NCBI GenBank assembly: GCA_037179335.1 | Contig: JAKZHN010000003.1 | Span: 682,001 to 746,000, forward strand | From: Cyclaneusma minus | Lineage: Eukaryota > Ascomycota > Leotiomycetes > Marthamycetales > Marthamycetaceae | Length of the DNA stretch: 64,000 nucleotides | Direction: 5' to 3' | Shown: positions 32,131 through 43,442 of the stretch, piece by piece | Layout of the letters: every line of letters starts with the position of its first letter | Numbering within the stretch: the first letter of the stretch is position 1 | Position numbers and translations under genes: made by a program | Notes under the pieces: generated by a model | What the model saw: only the letters and a program-made list of their open reading frames with translations | Database searches by the model: none | What the model was told of the DNA's origin: nothing

Positions 32131-32329
32131 AATATTAGATATATACATGCCCTAACCCACTATAACCCTAAAACTAACCAAACTGACCCTAACCAACTAA
32201 TTATAACCTGCTAATTCTAATCTGCTTAGTCATTGGGGCGGGTGTAAGGCATCAAGTCAAAATTTTGGTGTAGAATCAGGCAGAGGGTGTGTGTGGGCAA
32301 CGAAAGGGTATGTGTGGCTACCTCTTTCC
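32048..32329. mobile_element. 282-bp MITE with 43-bp TIRs and 9-bp target duplication
   Basis: The left end (32048-32090) and right end (32287-32329) are inverted repeats of about 43 bases with three mismatches, starting GGAAAGAGGTAGC at each end. The flanks 32039-32047 and 32330-32338 are the identical 9-mer AGAGTGTGC. A 9-bp duplication and longish inverted ends fit a Mutator-like (MULE) non-autonomous element; hAT elements duplicate 8 bp. There is no transposase. The interior contains telomere-like words (CCCTAACCC, ACCCTAAAAC, GACCCTAACC at about 32148-32190). The near-perfect ends and perfect duplication indicate a recent insertion. It lies on the last codon of the terpene cyclase. Confidence 0.93.
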
Positions 32330-32338
32330 AGAGTGTGC

Positions 32339-32873
32339 TTTAGGATGACTTCACGACTTGGATTAGAATTAGACACAATGTGATTTTTTTTTGGCGTGAA
32401 TGAAGAAGTTATTGAAAAGTGCTCCAGGTCGTAGAATGAATGAATGAAAACCCCAAAGTGGACGCAGAAGTCACGTGATTGCGCGTCGCGTAGCCGCATG
32501 TTATTGTCGCGTGTGCTGTGCGTTTTGCCGCTCTTTTGTCTCTGTTACACGCGCTGTTTGCTCTTTACGCGCTGTTTGTCCTTTACGCGCTGGTTTTTAC
32601 TACGCGACAGTTCTCAATTTACGCGCACGCTTTCATTACATTTACTTGAATGGTTCTTCGTTGCTCTATTGCTCGTTCATATCTCACATACACCCAAGTA
32701 TTTCGAATGCATTTTAACAGGCTAATTCAAAGACTACCTAGGCACCCAAGTATTTTTATCAACCATCCCAAAATCATAGACAAGAATTGAAGATGATCCT
32801 CCGTTCAACGCCAAAAAGCCATTATTCCCTAACATAAACAGTCTATTGGCGCGATTAGTGGTAGTGCTCAGTG
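32339..32873. other. intergenic between terpene cyclase and peroxygenase
   Basis: No prenyltransferase domain or other gene is seen here. The two neighbours converge. A short tandem repeat lies inside (next entry). Confidence 0.5.
32544..32592. repeat. 18-bp tandem repeat (TTTACGCGCTGTTTGTC)
   Basis: About two and a half copies of TTTACGCGCTGTTTG(C/T)C are in tandem, followed by further TACGCG words (for example 32609-32628). CG-rich words stand out against the surrounding sequence. No function is known. Confidence 0.7.
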
Positions 32874-34209
32874 TCAGTCGCTCCCGGGAATATGGCGAAG
32901 CCAGTAGTAGTGTTCTCGCTCGTCATCGAAATCGAACAGTTCAGATTCAGCATCGCGCTTCGTAGCAGCATTGTTCAAGACCTGAGTCGCCTGAGTGACA
33001 TCCAGGAACAAGCCCTTCACCAAATCCGGAACACCAATCTGCAAGAACTGCAGAGCAAAGCAGAGAGCATTGTTGCCCTGAGTTAGAGTCTGAGCATTGT
33101 AAGCACCGCTGGAAACATTGGCAACATTGACGCCGGTGAAGGAGTTGGTGGTGCCAGTGTTACCACCGATGGAAAGAAATTGCGGGTACTGAGAAGCAGC
33201 GTTGTTGAGGTCGAAGGAGTAGTAGGGAATGGTGTATTCATCGCCAATGGCGCGTTTGTAAAAGTTGGCGGGGATGCGCTCGGCACCTTCGGTCCAAACG
33301 AATGGGCTGGAGGCGGTGCCGTCACCGGTGGAGTAGAAACTCTTTAGTACGGCGGCGTTGAGGTAGCCGGATGGGTAGGCGGAGGACTTGTTGGACATGA
33401 AGCGGTAGATGAACGTGTACGCAACAGGTTGCACACCAACGCCGGAGAAAGGACCATTAAAGAATCGAGGGTTGGTGTTAATGGACTGGTTGAAGCGGGC
33501 GGCGCGGAAAGGGGTAAGAAAAGAGAGATCATAGCCAGAAGTGCCGGATGTCAAGTTGTACAAGGCAATAGGCATTGAATTGAGTCATATTGAATTGATA
33601 GGCATTGTTCGAGGTATAGAGATCGCCCTGCGTGGGGGAGACATCGGTCTCGTACTTGTTGTGGGATAATGAGATACCCTGGGGGGCGCTGACGAGATTG
33701 GTCTGCGCGAATAGCCCGGCGTTGGGAGTGGCTCCTCCAATCGACCAGCTGGTCACGTTGCCACTTGAAACAGCAGCGTAGGTTGCGAGGAAGGACGCAA
33801 GGTCGTTACCCATACCAAAGACTGATTATGGTTAGACGTCAATACCCCATCGTTGGTTCGGGGGCTAAAACTTACCAGCGAATGTGCCTTGGACGAACTG
33901 GGAAATGGTAGCAACACCGTTATGGGGAATGTATCCGTGGTTGGCCATGGCGTTGAGTCCCGGGCAGGGACCACGCATGTCACCATTGGCGATGTTGGGG
34001 GCAACAAAGGCATTGACGCCTGTAACCGAAACCAATTGCTGTGCAGCATTGAAGGAAGGTGTATTCGGGTAAGTGGTACGCTTCTCGAGGTTGGCCTCAG
34101 CGTCTTCGAGCATTCTTCTTTCCATCTCTCCCATGTCTTGACCGAGCATGTACGAAGGCAGAGCATAGCTAGCGCCGACAAGCAGCGTCATAACGAAAGG
34201 GTACTTCAT
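32874..34209 (-). pseudogene. heme-thiolate peroxidase/peroxygenase with one frameshift
   Basis: Exons 34209-33876 and 33821-32874 encode a family-2 peroxidase (chloroperoxidase/unspecific peroxygenase type), which would oxyfunctionalise substrates using hydrogen peroxide. A signal peptide (MKYPFVMTLLVGASYA) and a Kex2-like LEKR (residues 41-44) suggest secretion and processing. The heme-ligand motif is GPCPGLNAMANHGY (Cys 82), and SHNKYETDVSP plus GDLY mark the acid-base region. The C-terminal half (TSGTSGYDLSFLTPFRAARF to the end) is normal. The two halves are in different frames: near 33570 one extra base turns the expected NAIALYNL into NAYCLVQ followed by a stop. No intron fits the gap. 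It is either a recent null allele or an assembly error. Without the extra base the protein would be about 426 residues. Confidence 0.88.
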
Positions 34210-35680
34210 GTTGAAAGAGTGGATCGGGTATCGTTGAAGAGGCGCGATACATCTGGACCAAATTCTAGGAATCTATCACTTACCTCTGTCCCCACATGCT
34301 CGCAGGACTAGAAAACGCGGACAATTTGTTGGTGAGGAGACTACACCAGCTCCTTTCACACAACTGAGATAAATGGTAACTCGAAGGAGGAAGTCTGCGC
34401 TGATCGCGCAGTCTAGTTCCAGACTTTGGCGTTCTGTTTCCAACCAGGCAAACCTCACTTGACAGCTGCGGCCAGCTACAATTTCTGGGGCTCGGGATGG
34501 CTGAGCAAGCCTGGAAGAAGTCTGGAAAGCTAGAGGTTTCGAGAGAGCGGAAGACACACTGTCCGCGCCTTGAGCTGTTGGAGGAGGACCCTGTATGGAC
34601 CTGAACCCCGGATTTTAACGCAAAGTGGAATAGTGATATCAAAGAGGGCGGAGACCAGGTCCTCACTAGCCGGGAGAGGCTGTAGACGGGCCAGGAGTTA
34701 TTGACCAGATTGGATCGGCACTGCAAGAACATCAGTCACAACACAAATAATGGGTCTGGGGTGGGTCTGGTAGCTGAATGCCAAAAACCTATTTAGGGGA
34801 GGGCTTGGACACTCGGGTTTGGTGGTTGAATTTGAGCTTCGAGCTAAAATGCCTCAGGGTCCAGACTGGCGCAGTCCTGGGCAGCCGAATGCACTAGAGC
34901 CTCCCGGCACTTGCGCCCAAGGCTTGCAAGTGCCGAATCCCTCGACCACACATCAAGAAGAGATGTCAGAAAATTTCTGAAGAAACTTGGAATACCTGTC
35001 TTCAGAACAATCAAAGAACTCCCCGGAAGTTGTTCCCAAATACTAGAGACGAAAGTACTGAAAACGTGTTAGCCTGCTACTGAAAGAACTAACAGACCGG
35101 AGTCAATGGAATTAATCCAAATGTACTTACTGAGATCATATCATGTCACCAAAATGGGCTAGGTCGGTCGATATAGCTACTTTACATAAAGCCGCGGCAT
35201 TGGGAAAGGCGTTTAGCGGTATAGTGCTTCAGAATCTCCGTCACCTCGAAGCCCAAATGTCCAGATTGAGATCTGCATGCAATTAACCGTGTCATGCACC
35301 ACTTGTACTTGACTGCAAGCTCGCGGCCGAGGCCGTAGGTTAAAGTCGTGACACGACAAGACAGCTGCAAGTTCTAGGAGATTGTCGGCGCACAGAATCT
35401 CTTGGCTAGATGTTCTCGATACGCCTGTCATACAAACATAAGGTAGACAATACTGTAAGTCGCAGAGAAATTTTTGAAGGAAACCCAGACTAACAGCAAA
35501 CTTCCCGGAGATGGTGAAGAAGTCGCTGAGAACCGTCTGGGGTAAACCGTCAGCCTCGACCCAACTAGCACATGTCAACTGTAATAGCTTACCACAATTG
35601 CTCAACCATGGTATGAAACGGAGATCAGGCTAAAGTAACAACGGCAAAAATCTGCCATATTTCTCGGGCGCTTCCCTTTT
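34210..35680. other. intergenic; unresolved minus-strand open stretches
   Basis: No gene can be assigned. On the minus strand between 35605 and 35182 there are open stretches with donor- and acceptor-like sites (TVLSDFFTISGKFAVSLGFL; AYREHLAKRFC; GLGRELAVKYKWCM). They could be exons of a small or decayed gene, but no consistent model or family emerges. The rest, including the region upstream of the peroxygenase start, shows nothing else. Confidence 0.3.
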
Positions 35681-37224
35681 CTACGAGTATGGACCACTCG
35701 TGGGCCCCTGCTTTACAAAGTTGAGGTAGCGGACATAATGTTCCAAGTGAACTTCAATCAAACCCATCCCACCAGCATTGTACACATTCTTGATCTGTTT
35801 CGATTCAGTGCATTAGCAAACACTCTCTGTCACAATTCAGGGGAAACTCATACCTCATATCTCTCATCAGCCTGCTTCAACAGCTTCAGGAACTCCTTCT
35901 CTGTCCTTTGTCTGGCACCATATCCGACAAACATGCACATATCCAACTGCCTGATAGAGTGCTCTTCAAACGCCGGTTTCTCATGGAGCTTTGGCAAGAC
36001 AGTGTCGTTGATAAGGAGCGGAGTACCAGGAGCTGATTTCTCAAGCGCCACCGCGAGATTCTTGAAGATGCGAACACAGTCAGTGTCGTTGTAGTTGTGC
36101 GTGATTTGACGCATGAAGAATGCTCCTGCGGTATAGATGGTCTCTGGCTCGAAGAAGTTGTGTTGCTGGAAAGTCACTCGTCCTTTGAGGCTTTTGAAAG
36201 CTGGGTTCTTCTCGGCCTGGGCCAGCATGTTTTCTGAGACATCCTGGACGACGAACTCAAGTTCGGGAAAGTGCTGTGTGATGTCAGTGAGCACAAACTT
36301 ACAATACTTGGCTGAAACTTTACTTACCGATGCTAGGTACATCGAGACGTGACCGCTACCCCCTCCAACATCGACGATCTTCTTGCGCTTGAGTGATGGC
36401 CAGGGATAGCAGGCTGGCAGCTCTTCGATCTGGCGGTCCACTGTCAAATTATCAGAATGTTGCCACAAGAATCTGCCGAAGATGAAGCCTGCTCACTCTT
36501 GGTAACACCTGCCATCGCGAGAGCAAAGCGAGCTCCCTTTTCGGGATTCTCTGTATACCACTGGTATGCAGGGAGTTTGTGTCTCATCATGAAGGGAGTG
36601 ATCTTCGTATCCGAATCAAAAGGCGCCAATTTGACAGCCTCAGAAGTCTCCGCCGACGCCTTGAACATCTCCTCGACTCTATTCCGGGTCAGTAAACTCT
36701 TCTCATAGTCGCTTTACCAAAATTTTCACTCACTGCATGGAGATCGTAGCATTGATACTCTCGTCCTTCGCAATCAAAGCAGAGGTTGCCGTATGCGCAA
36801 AAACACCCTCCTCTACCTCCACAAAGACCCTCTGGGTAGCCAACAACCGCATCACCGTTCCGAGTCTGACTGGATCCATTCCCACCTTCTCACTGAGATC
36901 GGCAAGCGAGATACTGCCTTTCAGCGGGACGTTCTCGAAATACTTGAACTCCAAAGCTACTTGCCAAGCAGCGAAGTCGTAGTGAGTGCAGAAGAATGTG
37001 CGAAGCCAGTTGGTAGGACCGTTGACAAGACGGATGAGGTCTTCGGCAGTGTTGGAGAGAGGGATTCGAAGAGCATCGTACTCGGCATTGTTGGGGACGA
37101 GTGGAGAGTCGGCTGAGAAGCTTGGTTCTTCGCGGTTGTTCTTCTCGAGGTACTTGACTAGAGCCTCCGCTTTTGCCAGAATATCTCTGGCACTTCTCAG
37201 GATCTCGGATGATTTGGGAGCCAT
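35681..37224 (-). CDS. SAM-dependent O-methyltransferase (COMT-like, fungal)
   Basis: Five exons, 37224-36734, 36678-36497, 36440-36328, 36273-35854 and 35794-35681, give 439 residues. The N-terminal helical dimerisation domain (HYDFAAWQVALEFKYFENVP, GSISLADLSEKVGMDPVRLG) is followed by the Rossmann SAM-binding motif (KKIVDVGGGSGHVSMYLAS) and a later VVQDVSENM. The putative catalytic His is in MRQITHNYNDTDC. The last exon supplies the conserved ending GGMGLIEVHL. Such enzymes methylate hydroxyl groups of aromatic or polyketide products in fungal clusters. All splice phases agree and no lesion is seen. Intron 3 (54 bases) is in frame without stops. Probably one of the tailoring enzymes of this cluster. 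Confidence 0.9.
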
Positions 37225-38450
37225 GTTGGAAACGTATGAGGAGGGAGAATGAGTAGGTAGTTCTTTGAGAAGTATGATTCTGAGCAGGACAGAACAGTAG
37301 GATGGTGACTGTCAGAGAGTGTTTTATACTCACTGACAGTAGATGAATGAGCAATATACTTGCCCCGCTGGCAACTTAAGCTTACCTGTGCTTTGACAGT
37401 CAACCCAAGATCGGCACTTGAATGATTCAGTTCACCCAGGGTAATTGAGGGTCTATAGATTGCTTCTCCAGGTTCCTACCATTTCTCGGGACACGGAGAG
37501 AGTGCAACACCGACTGAGAGGTTGAACAGCAACTTTCGAAACCGCTAAACTTGGTGGGGTAGCTAAGTGGGCTAACATCTTACTGTGTTAGATAACACAA
37601 ATTGTTCTGGAATTCGCGACTTGCGCAATTCGTGGGGTTTCGTTGATTAGCTACCCGATCAGACTTTTGGCTACCAGATAAGGATTTTCCAGGAGTTTAT
37701 AGGAAAGGTTGGGTACGAGATGTTGTCCAACAAAAACCTTAATTGGCCAATTATACTTTCCCTCCTTTCGGAAGTCGGAGAACATTGTTGTGCTGTCTTG
37801 AAGGACCGGTAACGCAAAAGGCCTGAAGTCTCAAATTATACAATATGTTTTACTTTCGGAATCGGAATACGGCTGCATACCGTGCCGTAGGTTTTCGAAC
37901 GTTGGGCGATTTCGCGCAGATTCGTTGGCACGTGCACCAGGCACGTGATCGGCACAGGGGGGTGCGCTTGGGCATGAGCATCTCACTAAGCGACTGCCCA
38001 GACAGTGGAGACCAGCTCCACTTAGGACCCTTCAGGCTTCCTCGCAGGCTCCCACAGACACACACCACTCCCCTCCAGTGCTCATGTCATCAATCGCACC
38101 ACCCCACGTGTGCACACATTTGCGAAAGTCGGTGATCCCTTTTTTCCTTACATTGGTCTTCTAGACTTTTGGTTTTCTTCATTCTCTTGTTTATGGATTA
38201 CTATTTTGTTCGCTACATGTACATGGGTATTTTTGTGTCATTTTCCACGATCATCCACCAGATCTCCCATCTTCTTGTTTCCAGACCTTGTGTAACTCAG
38301 AATGCATGATTTCTGATTGATCCCTGTCTTTCCGCACTCTCCACAACGACAACTCGAGTCATGGTGATCGGGCAATCTTTTCCATCATCGTGCGACTGTC
38401 TCGCCAATTCTGCCCCTTGTTAGCAATCAATTCGCCTATCACGCCAGGGT
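37225..38450. promoter_or_regulatory. upstream region of the O-methyltransferase
   Basis: No gene seen. Around 37858-37893 inverted CGG/CCG triplets occur (CGGAATCGGAATACGGCTGC then ATACCGTGCCG), the kind of half-sites bound by Zn2Cys6 regulators. This is only suggestive. A GGCACGTGCACCAGGCACGTG string lies at 37928-37948. Confidence 0.3.
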
Positions 38451-39648
38451 TTAGGTGTGCTCACCTTCCTCTGAAAGCGCCTTCAGTGGATACGCGTTGG
38501 GCTCGTCTTTGAGCCGTACGAAACTTGAGTCGTCCGTCTGCGAAGTATTCATTTTTGATGCTCTCTTTCTCCGCGTGGTTGTGCCGTTGCTGCTATCCTT
38601 GTAGGTGAACTTCCATTTGCTGCCGAGCTTGACTCCTCTCAACATCTTCTTGAAGACCACAGGCAGGACTGGGAGACAGGCGTTGATTATGCCTAGGAGG
38701 GGCTCGAGAGCAGCGAAGATTCCGAATTCGGCGAGTGAGTAGGTCGGATCTGAGTAGTCCAAGACGAGCACAAACTTGAGGCGGACGGCGCAAACTGCGC
38801 AGATGCTTTCTTTCTGTCAGCCAAGAGCGAAACATCATTTTTCAGATCGGAACACTCACAAGAAACCAATACCAAAGACTGCCGATATGGCAATTCTCTT
38901 CATCAGAGGCATTTTCAGGCCCCAGAGAACTGGCATAGGAAGCGACAGGATGAATACATCGATAACCAGGTCGATTGAGACGATGGCGACGTATTGGACA
39001 GAGGTACTTCCGCAAACCCCACCAGGGATGGTTGTGTCCCAATTGAATGCCACGGGTCGGCAGATGAGCGCTCGTTCTAAAATGAACGCTATGGCGACTA
39101 CGATGCAGAGATATAGGAGAGCTCGAGCGGTTTTGACGAACCACGGCGTTCGGAAAATCGCTGTGTAGAGATCTAGAATCGAGATCTTGATCAGTCCCAC
39201 CAAGGTAATCCAAAGTATATCATCGACGAACGCCATCTAGTACTGATCATTAGCCTCGCGTTATTCTCGTGGTGTCGCGTCGGATTTTACATGCAGCCTA
39301 GCATACCTTGCCGAAAGCGAGCACTGCATTTAAACCTCCTATCTCCTCGACTTCCAGGATATGTAACCCCAATCCTCCGATCAAGACGACTAGGACTTCA
39401 TTGACGTATCTGCCGGTCATGAGAAACTGTGGCAAACGGTCAGCTGAATGTAAAGTGAAAGGGGTGAGTATGTGACCGACCAAAGCAACTAGAATAGTGT
39501 AATCGTTCAGTTCCAAACTCTTGTTCCTCAGTTTCCGTGCCCATAACCGCATGCCGACGGCGACAAAGTCTAAAAACAGGAATATGGTTTCGGTGATTAT
39601 CAAGGCAATTCCTTCCGTGTTGCCCTCGAGGGGCATCATGACGGCCAT
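38451..39648 (-). CDS. Pth11-like rhodopsin-domain integral membrane protein
   Basis: Four exons, 39648-39481, 39426-39307, 39236-38860 and 38805-38451, give about 339 residues. It has seven hydrophobic segments, including GIALIITETIFLFLDFVAVG, ILWITLVGLIKISILDLY, ALLYLCIVVAIAFILE, YVAIVSIDLVIDVFILSLPM and AEFGIFAALEPLLGIINACL. The order and the motifs (MRLWARKLRNKSLELNDYTI, CRPVAFNWD, PMPVLWGLKMPLMKR) are those of the fungal rhodopsin-domain family related to the Pth11 receptor. The tail is cytosolic and basic/acidic (TTRRKRASKM ... EDEPNAYPLK-like). These proteins are often found in or beside secondary-metabolite clusters with unknown sensing roles. Intron 1 is 54 bases, in frame and stop-free. 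No lesion seen. Confidence 0.88.
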
Positions 39649-41761
39649 GTTGGGCGGTGTTGAAGTTCAAAAATGGCGAAAGGAGTGACAGTATTGCATC
39701 CGCTGGCTCGCAATACCACCCAGGTAGATTGTGACTCCGACGAGATCTACCTCACGGAAGCAGGGGGTTATTCAGAAACAGTTCAGTGTTAGATCATCTG
39801 AAAAGAGTGTAGATCATTCAAGCTCCGTCGCCAGAAAAAAAGCCAGACCGCAGAATGAATGAATGAAGTGAATGTTTGAGACCGGACCTCGGATCGAAAG
39901 ACGGCACCGGGGGCTTTATTATTGAACGAGGATCAAAGAAAGAAAAGGAGTAGCCGAACACGTTGACGTTGTTTCCTATAGATCGCAGTACATAAGAATG
40001 GGGAGTACTTAGCTTACCAGACTTAAACTTTTTCGAGCCTTGGAGGAACCTATAGTCCGCGGCTCATTATCACAGGGAAGTACGTTGTAATACTAACACT
40101 TGCCCGAGATGCTGAAGAATTTGGCAGAGGTCGCGTGTTGGTGTTGCATGTAAGAACTTCGGATCATTCTTGGAGTTTGGACGGCCTCAGAATAGATTTT
40201 GGGGGTGAAATCCCTGCGGTGCTCAAGCTTAAGTCCTCCATATAGCTCGCCACGCCCACTGAATACAGGCGTGGTCGGGAACTTCCGGATTGAAACACAT
40301 GGATTAATATATCATATATCGTGCGTCCATCCGAACTTTGTCCATTTAGCGACGCATAGTATATCCGAGTCAGACTGGTTCAGAGTAGAAGTCTGCATCG
40401 ACATATTTGTTCGCTGCCATTGTACGATACGACTTCAGGAAAGACAGATGAAGGACGGAACGGAGGCTGTGAGATCACGCATATGCTTTAACTACTGTGG
40501 ATTGCTTCTAGAAGCTTTCTAGAATTTATGCATAATCCTACAGAATGGATCCTTTGAGATGTCAGACTCGATTGTCTGTGATACTGCTGCATGCAATCAG
40601 GGGATAATACTGCGGGTCTTTGGACCGTGATTTCCTATCCACTCGCTAGGAGAGAGTGATCCAGAGATCCTCAATAATTCATCCACTGACATCAGTAGTG
40701 CCTCCCAGACACCACCACAACTGGTCTGTTGGCTATTCCATATAGCAATCCAAGTTCTCACTTATAACCCAAGTAACCGGTGACTTTACGAGTATTTGAG
40801 CCTAGTCTAACTATCCAGAAGAAAAGGCAATAAGGAGGAATAGTTGAAGTTGTTACAAAACACACAGAAACAACGGGTGATATTCGAGACGATTCAAGGG
40901 AACCCTTGTCGGAGGACACCCTTTGTGGCGGCCACGGACTACCATCTGCAGTCAGCTTTAGATTCTTGGCAGATGGACACAAGGTTGTCAGGTTCAGAGT
41001 GGGGATTATGCAATGCAGGCAAGGGGCGGGCCGGGCTCGGACTTGAAGAACCAATCATGGACATGCAGCTTGCATAAAGTTTTTGTGGGTCCTGAATTCG
41101 TTACTAGCTCTAGAACTCTGTTCAAAAGTTCGTATCTTTCTCCAATGGTTATGGAGTCACTTCATGCAAAAGTTGGTGCGATGATACTATGATACAGTTC
41201 ATGCGGCTAGCCGGTGGAAGCACTTGCTACTACATGTACTCCTCAACCTACAAGTTGCCTCACGATCAGTACCTAGTCAAGGCTTTCTTAAGGAGAGCGG
41301 TCCTCTCTCCAAGTCACCTCGCGTCTTCCACGTCCCGCTGGCCTCATCCGAATATACCCCTTACTCCATCCTCAACTCCTGCAGCGGCGTTCCTGCTTCC
41401 ACATTCGGCGATCACCCGCAGGCCACCCAGATCATCTCATATGGTGCATGATACCAATTCGCAGCCAGGACTCGATATCAAGCCGCCCTCCCTTATACCA
41501 ACCCACTAATTCGGCTCATAATAGCCGCACCAGGCTAGCCCACCACATCTTGTATTCCAAATACTTGAAAACACTCCTATTATAGCTCTTGCCCCTGCTC
41601 CCCCGGCTGATCGGAGCAAACGCAATAAACATCCGATAAAATGGCTTCACGGCGTCTCCAAGGTACATCTACTGCCCTTTCACCATTGCAACCTACTGTT
41701 CACCCGGTGGCATTCGCTCATTTCTTCTTGTCCTTCATTTACAGATTCTTTTGCTTACAAA
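39649..41761. other. 2.1-kb intergenic region
   Basis: I find no gene here. Small open frames (for example 40199-40522 plus, 40758-41054 minus, 41189-41509 plus) have no domain signal. A possible upstream exon of the next gene (ATG at 41641, donor at 41663, acceptor at about 41744) is in frame with it and would add MASRRLQDSFAYK. TTATAG words lie about 60 bases upstream of that ATG. Confidence 0.35.
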
Positions 41762-43442
41762 ATGGCGATCTTTGCCGCTGCTACCGGCCTGGGAGCCTTT
41801 CTCATAAATTTCTACGGTGTCAGCAGCGTGCTGTACTCCTTGGCTGGAGCGACTAATACCTCCGACATCGAGTCGGTCCTTGGCGCGAAGCTTTCGGCCG
41901 ATGCGAATATTTATTTCCCCGGATCTGCCATTTTCACAAATGCTACGGATAGGTGGCAGGACTACAAGAGTCCGAATATCACTATCGTGGTGGAGGTAGC
42001 TACCCAGGCTGATGTTCAGGCTACTGTGAGTTTACGTCTTTTGTTCTTCTCTTTCTATTTTGTGTTTGGAAGCTGGAAACTTGGAACTGACTCGAGAAAA
42101 GATTCAATATGCCAATGAGAAAGACTTGCCTTTCCTCGCTATGGCTGGAGGCCATGGCGCTATTGACAGTCTGGGAGATGTCTACAATGGCATTGAGATT
42201 TGGATGAGGAAGATGAACTCTGTTACCATCTCTGATGATGGAACTACCGCCACTATTGGAGGTGGTGCGAAAGCAAAGGAGGTCACTGATGCTCTCTGGG
42301 CTTCCAACAAGCAGACCGTCACGGGAGCCTGCGAATGTACCGGAATGGTCGCAGTAAGTGACCCCTATGGCATCTTTCCCACCCCCAACTCCTCATCGAA
42401 CAAACCCTGAGTCCTATACTGACTACCTTATCCACAGCCAATGCTTGGCGGCGGCCACGGTTTCCTCCAAGGCCAATACGGCCTCATCGCCGACCAGCTC
42501 ATCTCCGCCGAAATGGTTCTCGCCAACGGCACCGCCGTGACAGTATCCAACACCACCAACCCCGATCTCTTCTGGGCCATCCGCGGCGCCGGCCACAACT
42601 ACGGCATCGTAACATCCTTCACCAACAAGATCTACGACGTCTCCTCTGACGACGAGACCTGGGCCTACGAGATGTTCATCTTTCCCGCCGACCGCGTCGA
42701 AGACCTGTATACCCGTATCAACACCATGTCCGCGAATGGAACACAGGTAGACAACTTGATCAACTATTCGTTCTTCGTGCGCATGGACGACATCGATGGC
42801 GCAAACCCGGTGATTGTGTTTTATGTCCTCTACCAAGGCGCCTCCTCCGTCCCCTCCGAATACGTCTCCCCATTCACCGACATAGGCCCTGCTGTCGCCC
42901 AATCCGGCACAGTCAGCTACCCCGACCTCCCCGCCCTCACCGGCAACGCCGAAACCTCCACCCCCTGCCAGCACGGCACAACTAGCATGCGCTTCCCCAT
43001 CACCACCTACGAATACAACGTCACCGCGCAGCGTCTCGTCTTCGACAAATTCTCCAACCTAACCACCTCCATCCCCGCCTTCTACAACTCACTCTTCCTC
43101 TTCGAAGGCTACTCCGTAGGCGGCGTAAAAGCCGTTTCCGCCGACAGCACCGCCTATCCCAACCGTCAAGACAATTTGCTAATTTCGCCTATGGTTGTGT
43201 ATACGCCGAATGCGACGCTGGATGCTGAGGCTATTGCGTTTGGCACTGAAGTCCGCTCTATCCTCAATGCTTCATCCGGCATGAATGAGTTCCGCAGCTA
43301 TGTTAACTATGCACATGGTGATGAGAGTTTGGAATCCATGTATGGGTATGAGGACTGGAGACAGACGAAATTGAAGACGCTGAAGAAGGAGTATGATCCT
43401 AATGGGCGCTTTAGCTTCTATGCGCCGATTCCGAGCGCATGA
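41762..43442 (+). CDS. secreted FAD-linked oxidase (BBE-like, FAD_binding_4)
   Basis: Three exons, 41762-42025, 42102-42353 and 42438-43442, give 506 residues. It is an oxidase of the berberine-bridge-enzyme/6-hydroxynicotine-oxidase type. The start MAIFAAATGLGAFLINFYGV acts as a signal sequence. The FAD PP-loop region reads PFLAMAGGHGAIDSLG, with the His position for 8-alpha-histidyl FAD. The loop after intron 2 reads PMLGGGHGFLQGQYGLIADQ, in which the Cys used for a second (6-S-cysteinyl) flavin bond is absent. The BBE C-terminus (NYAHGDESLESMYG, LKTLKKEYDPNGRFSFY) is intact. About ten N-glycosylation sequons support secretion. An alternative start 121 bases upstream through an extra intron is possible. 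Likely a tailoring oxidase of the cluster. Confidence 0.92.
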
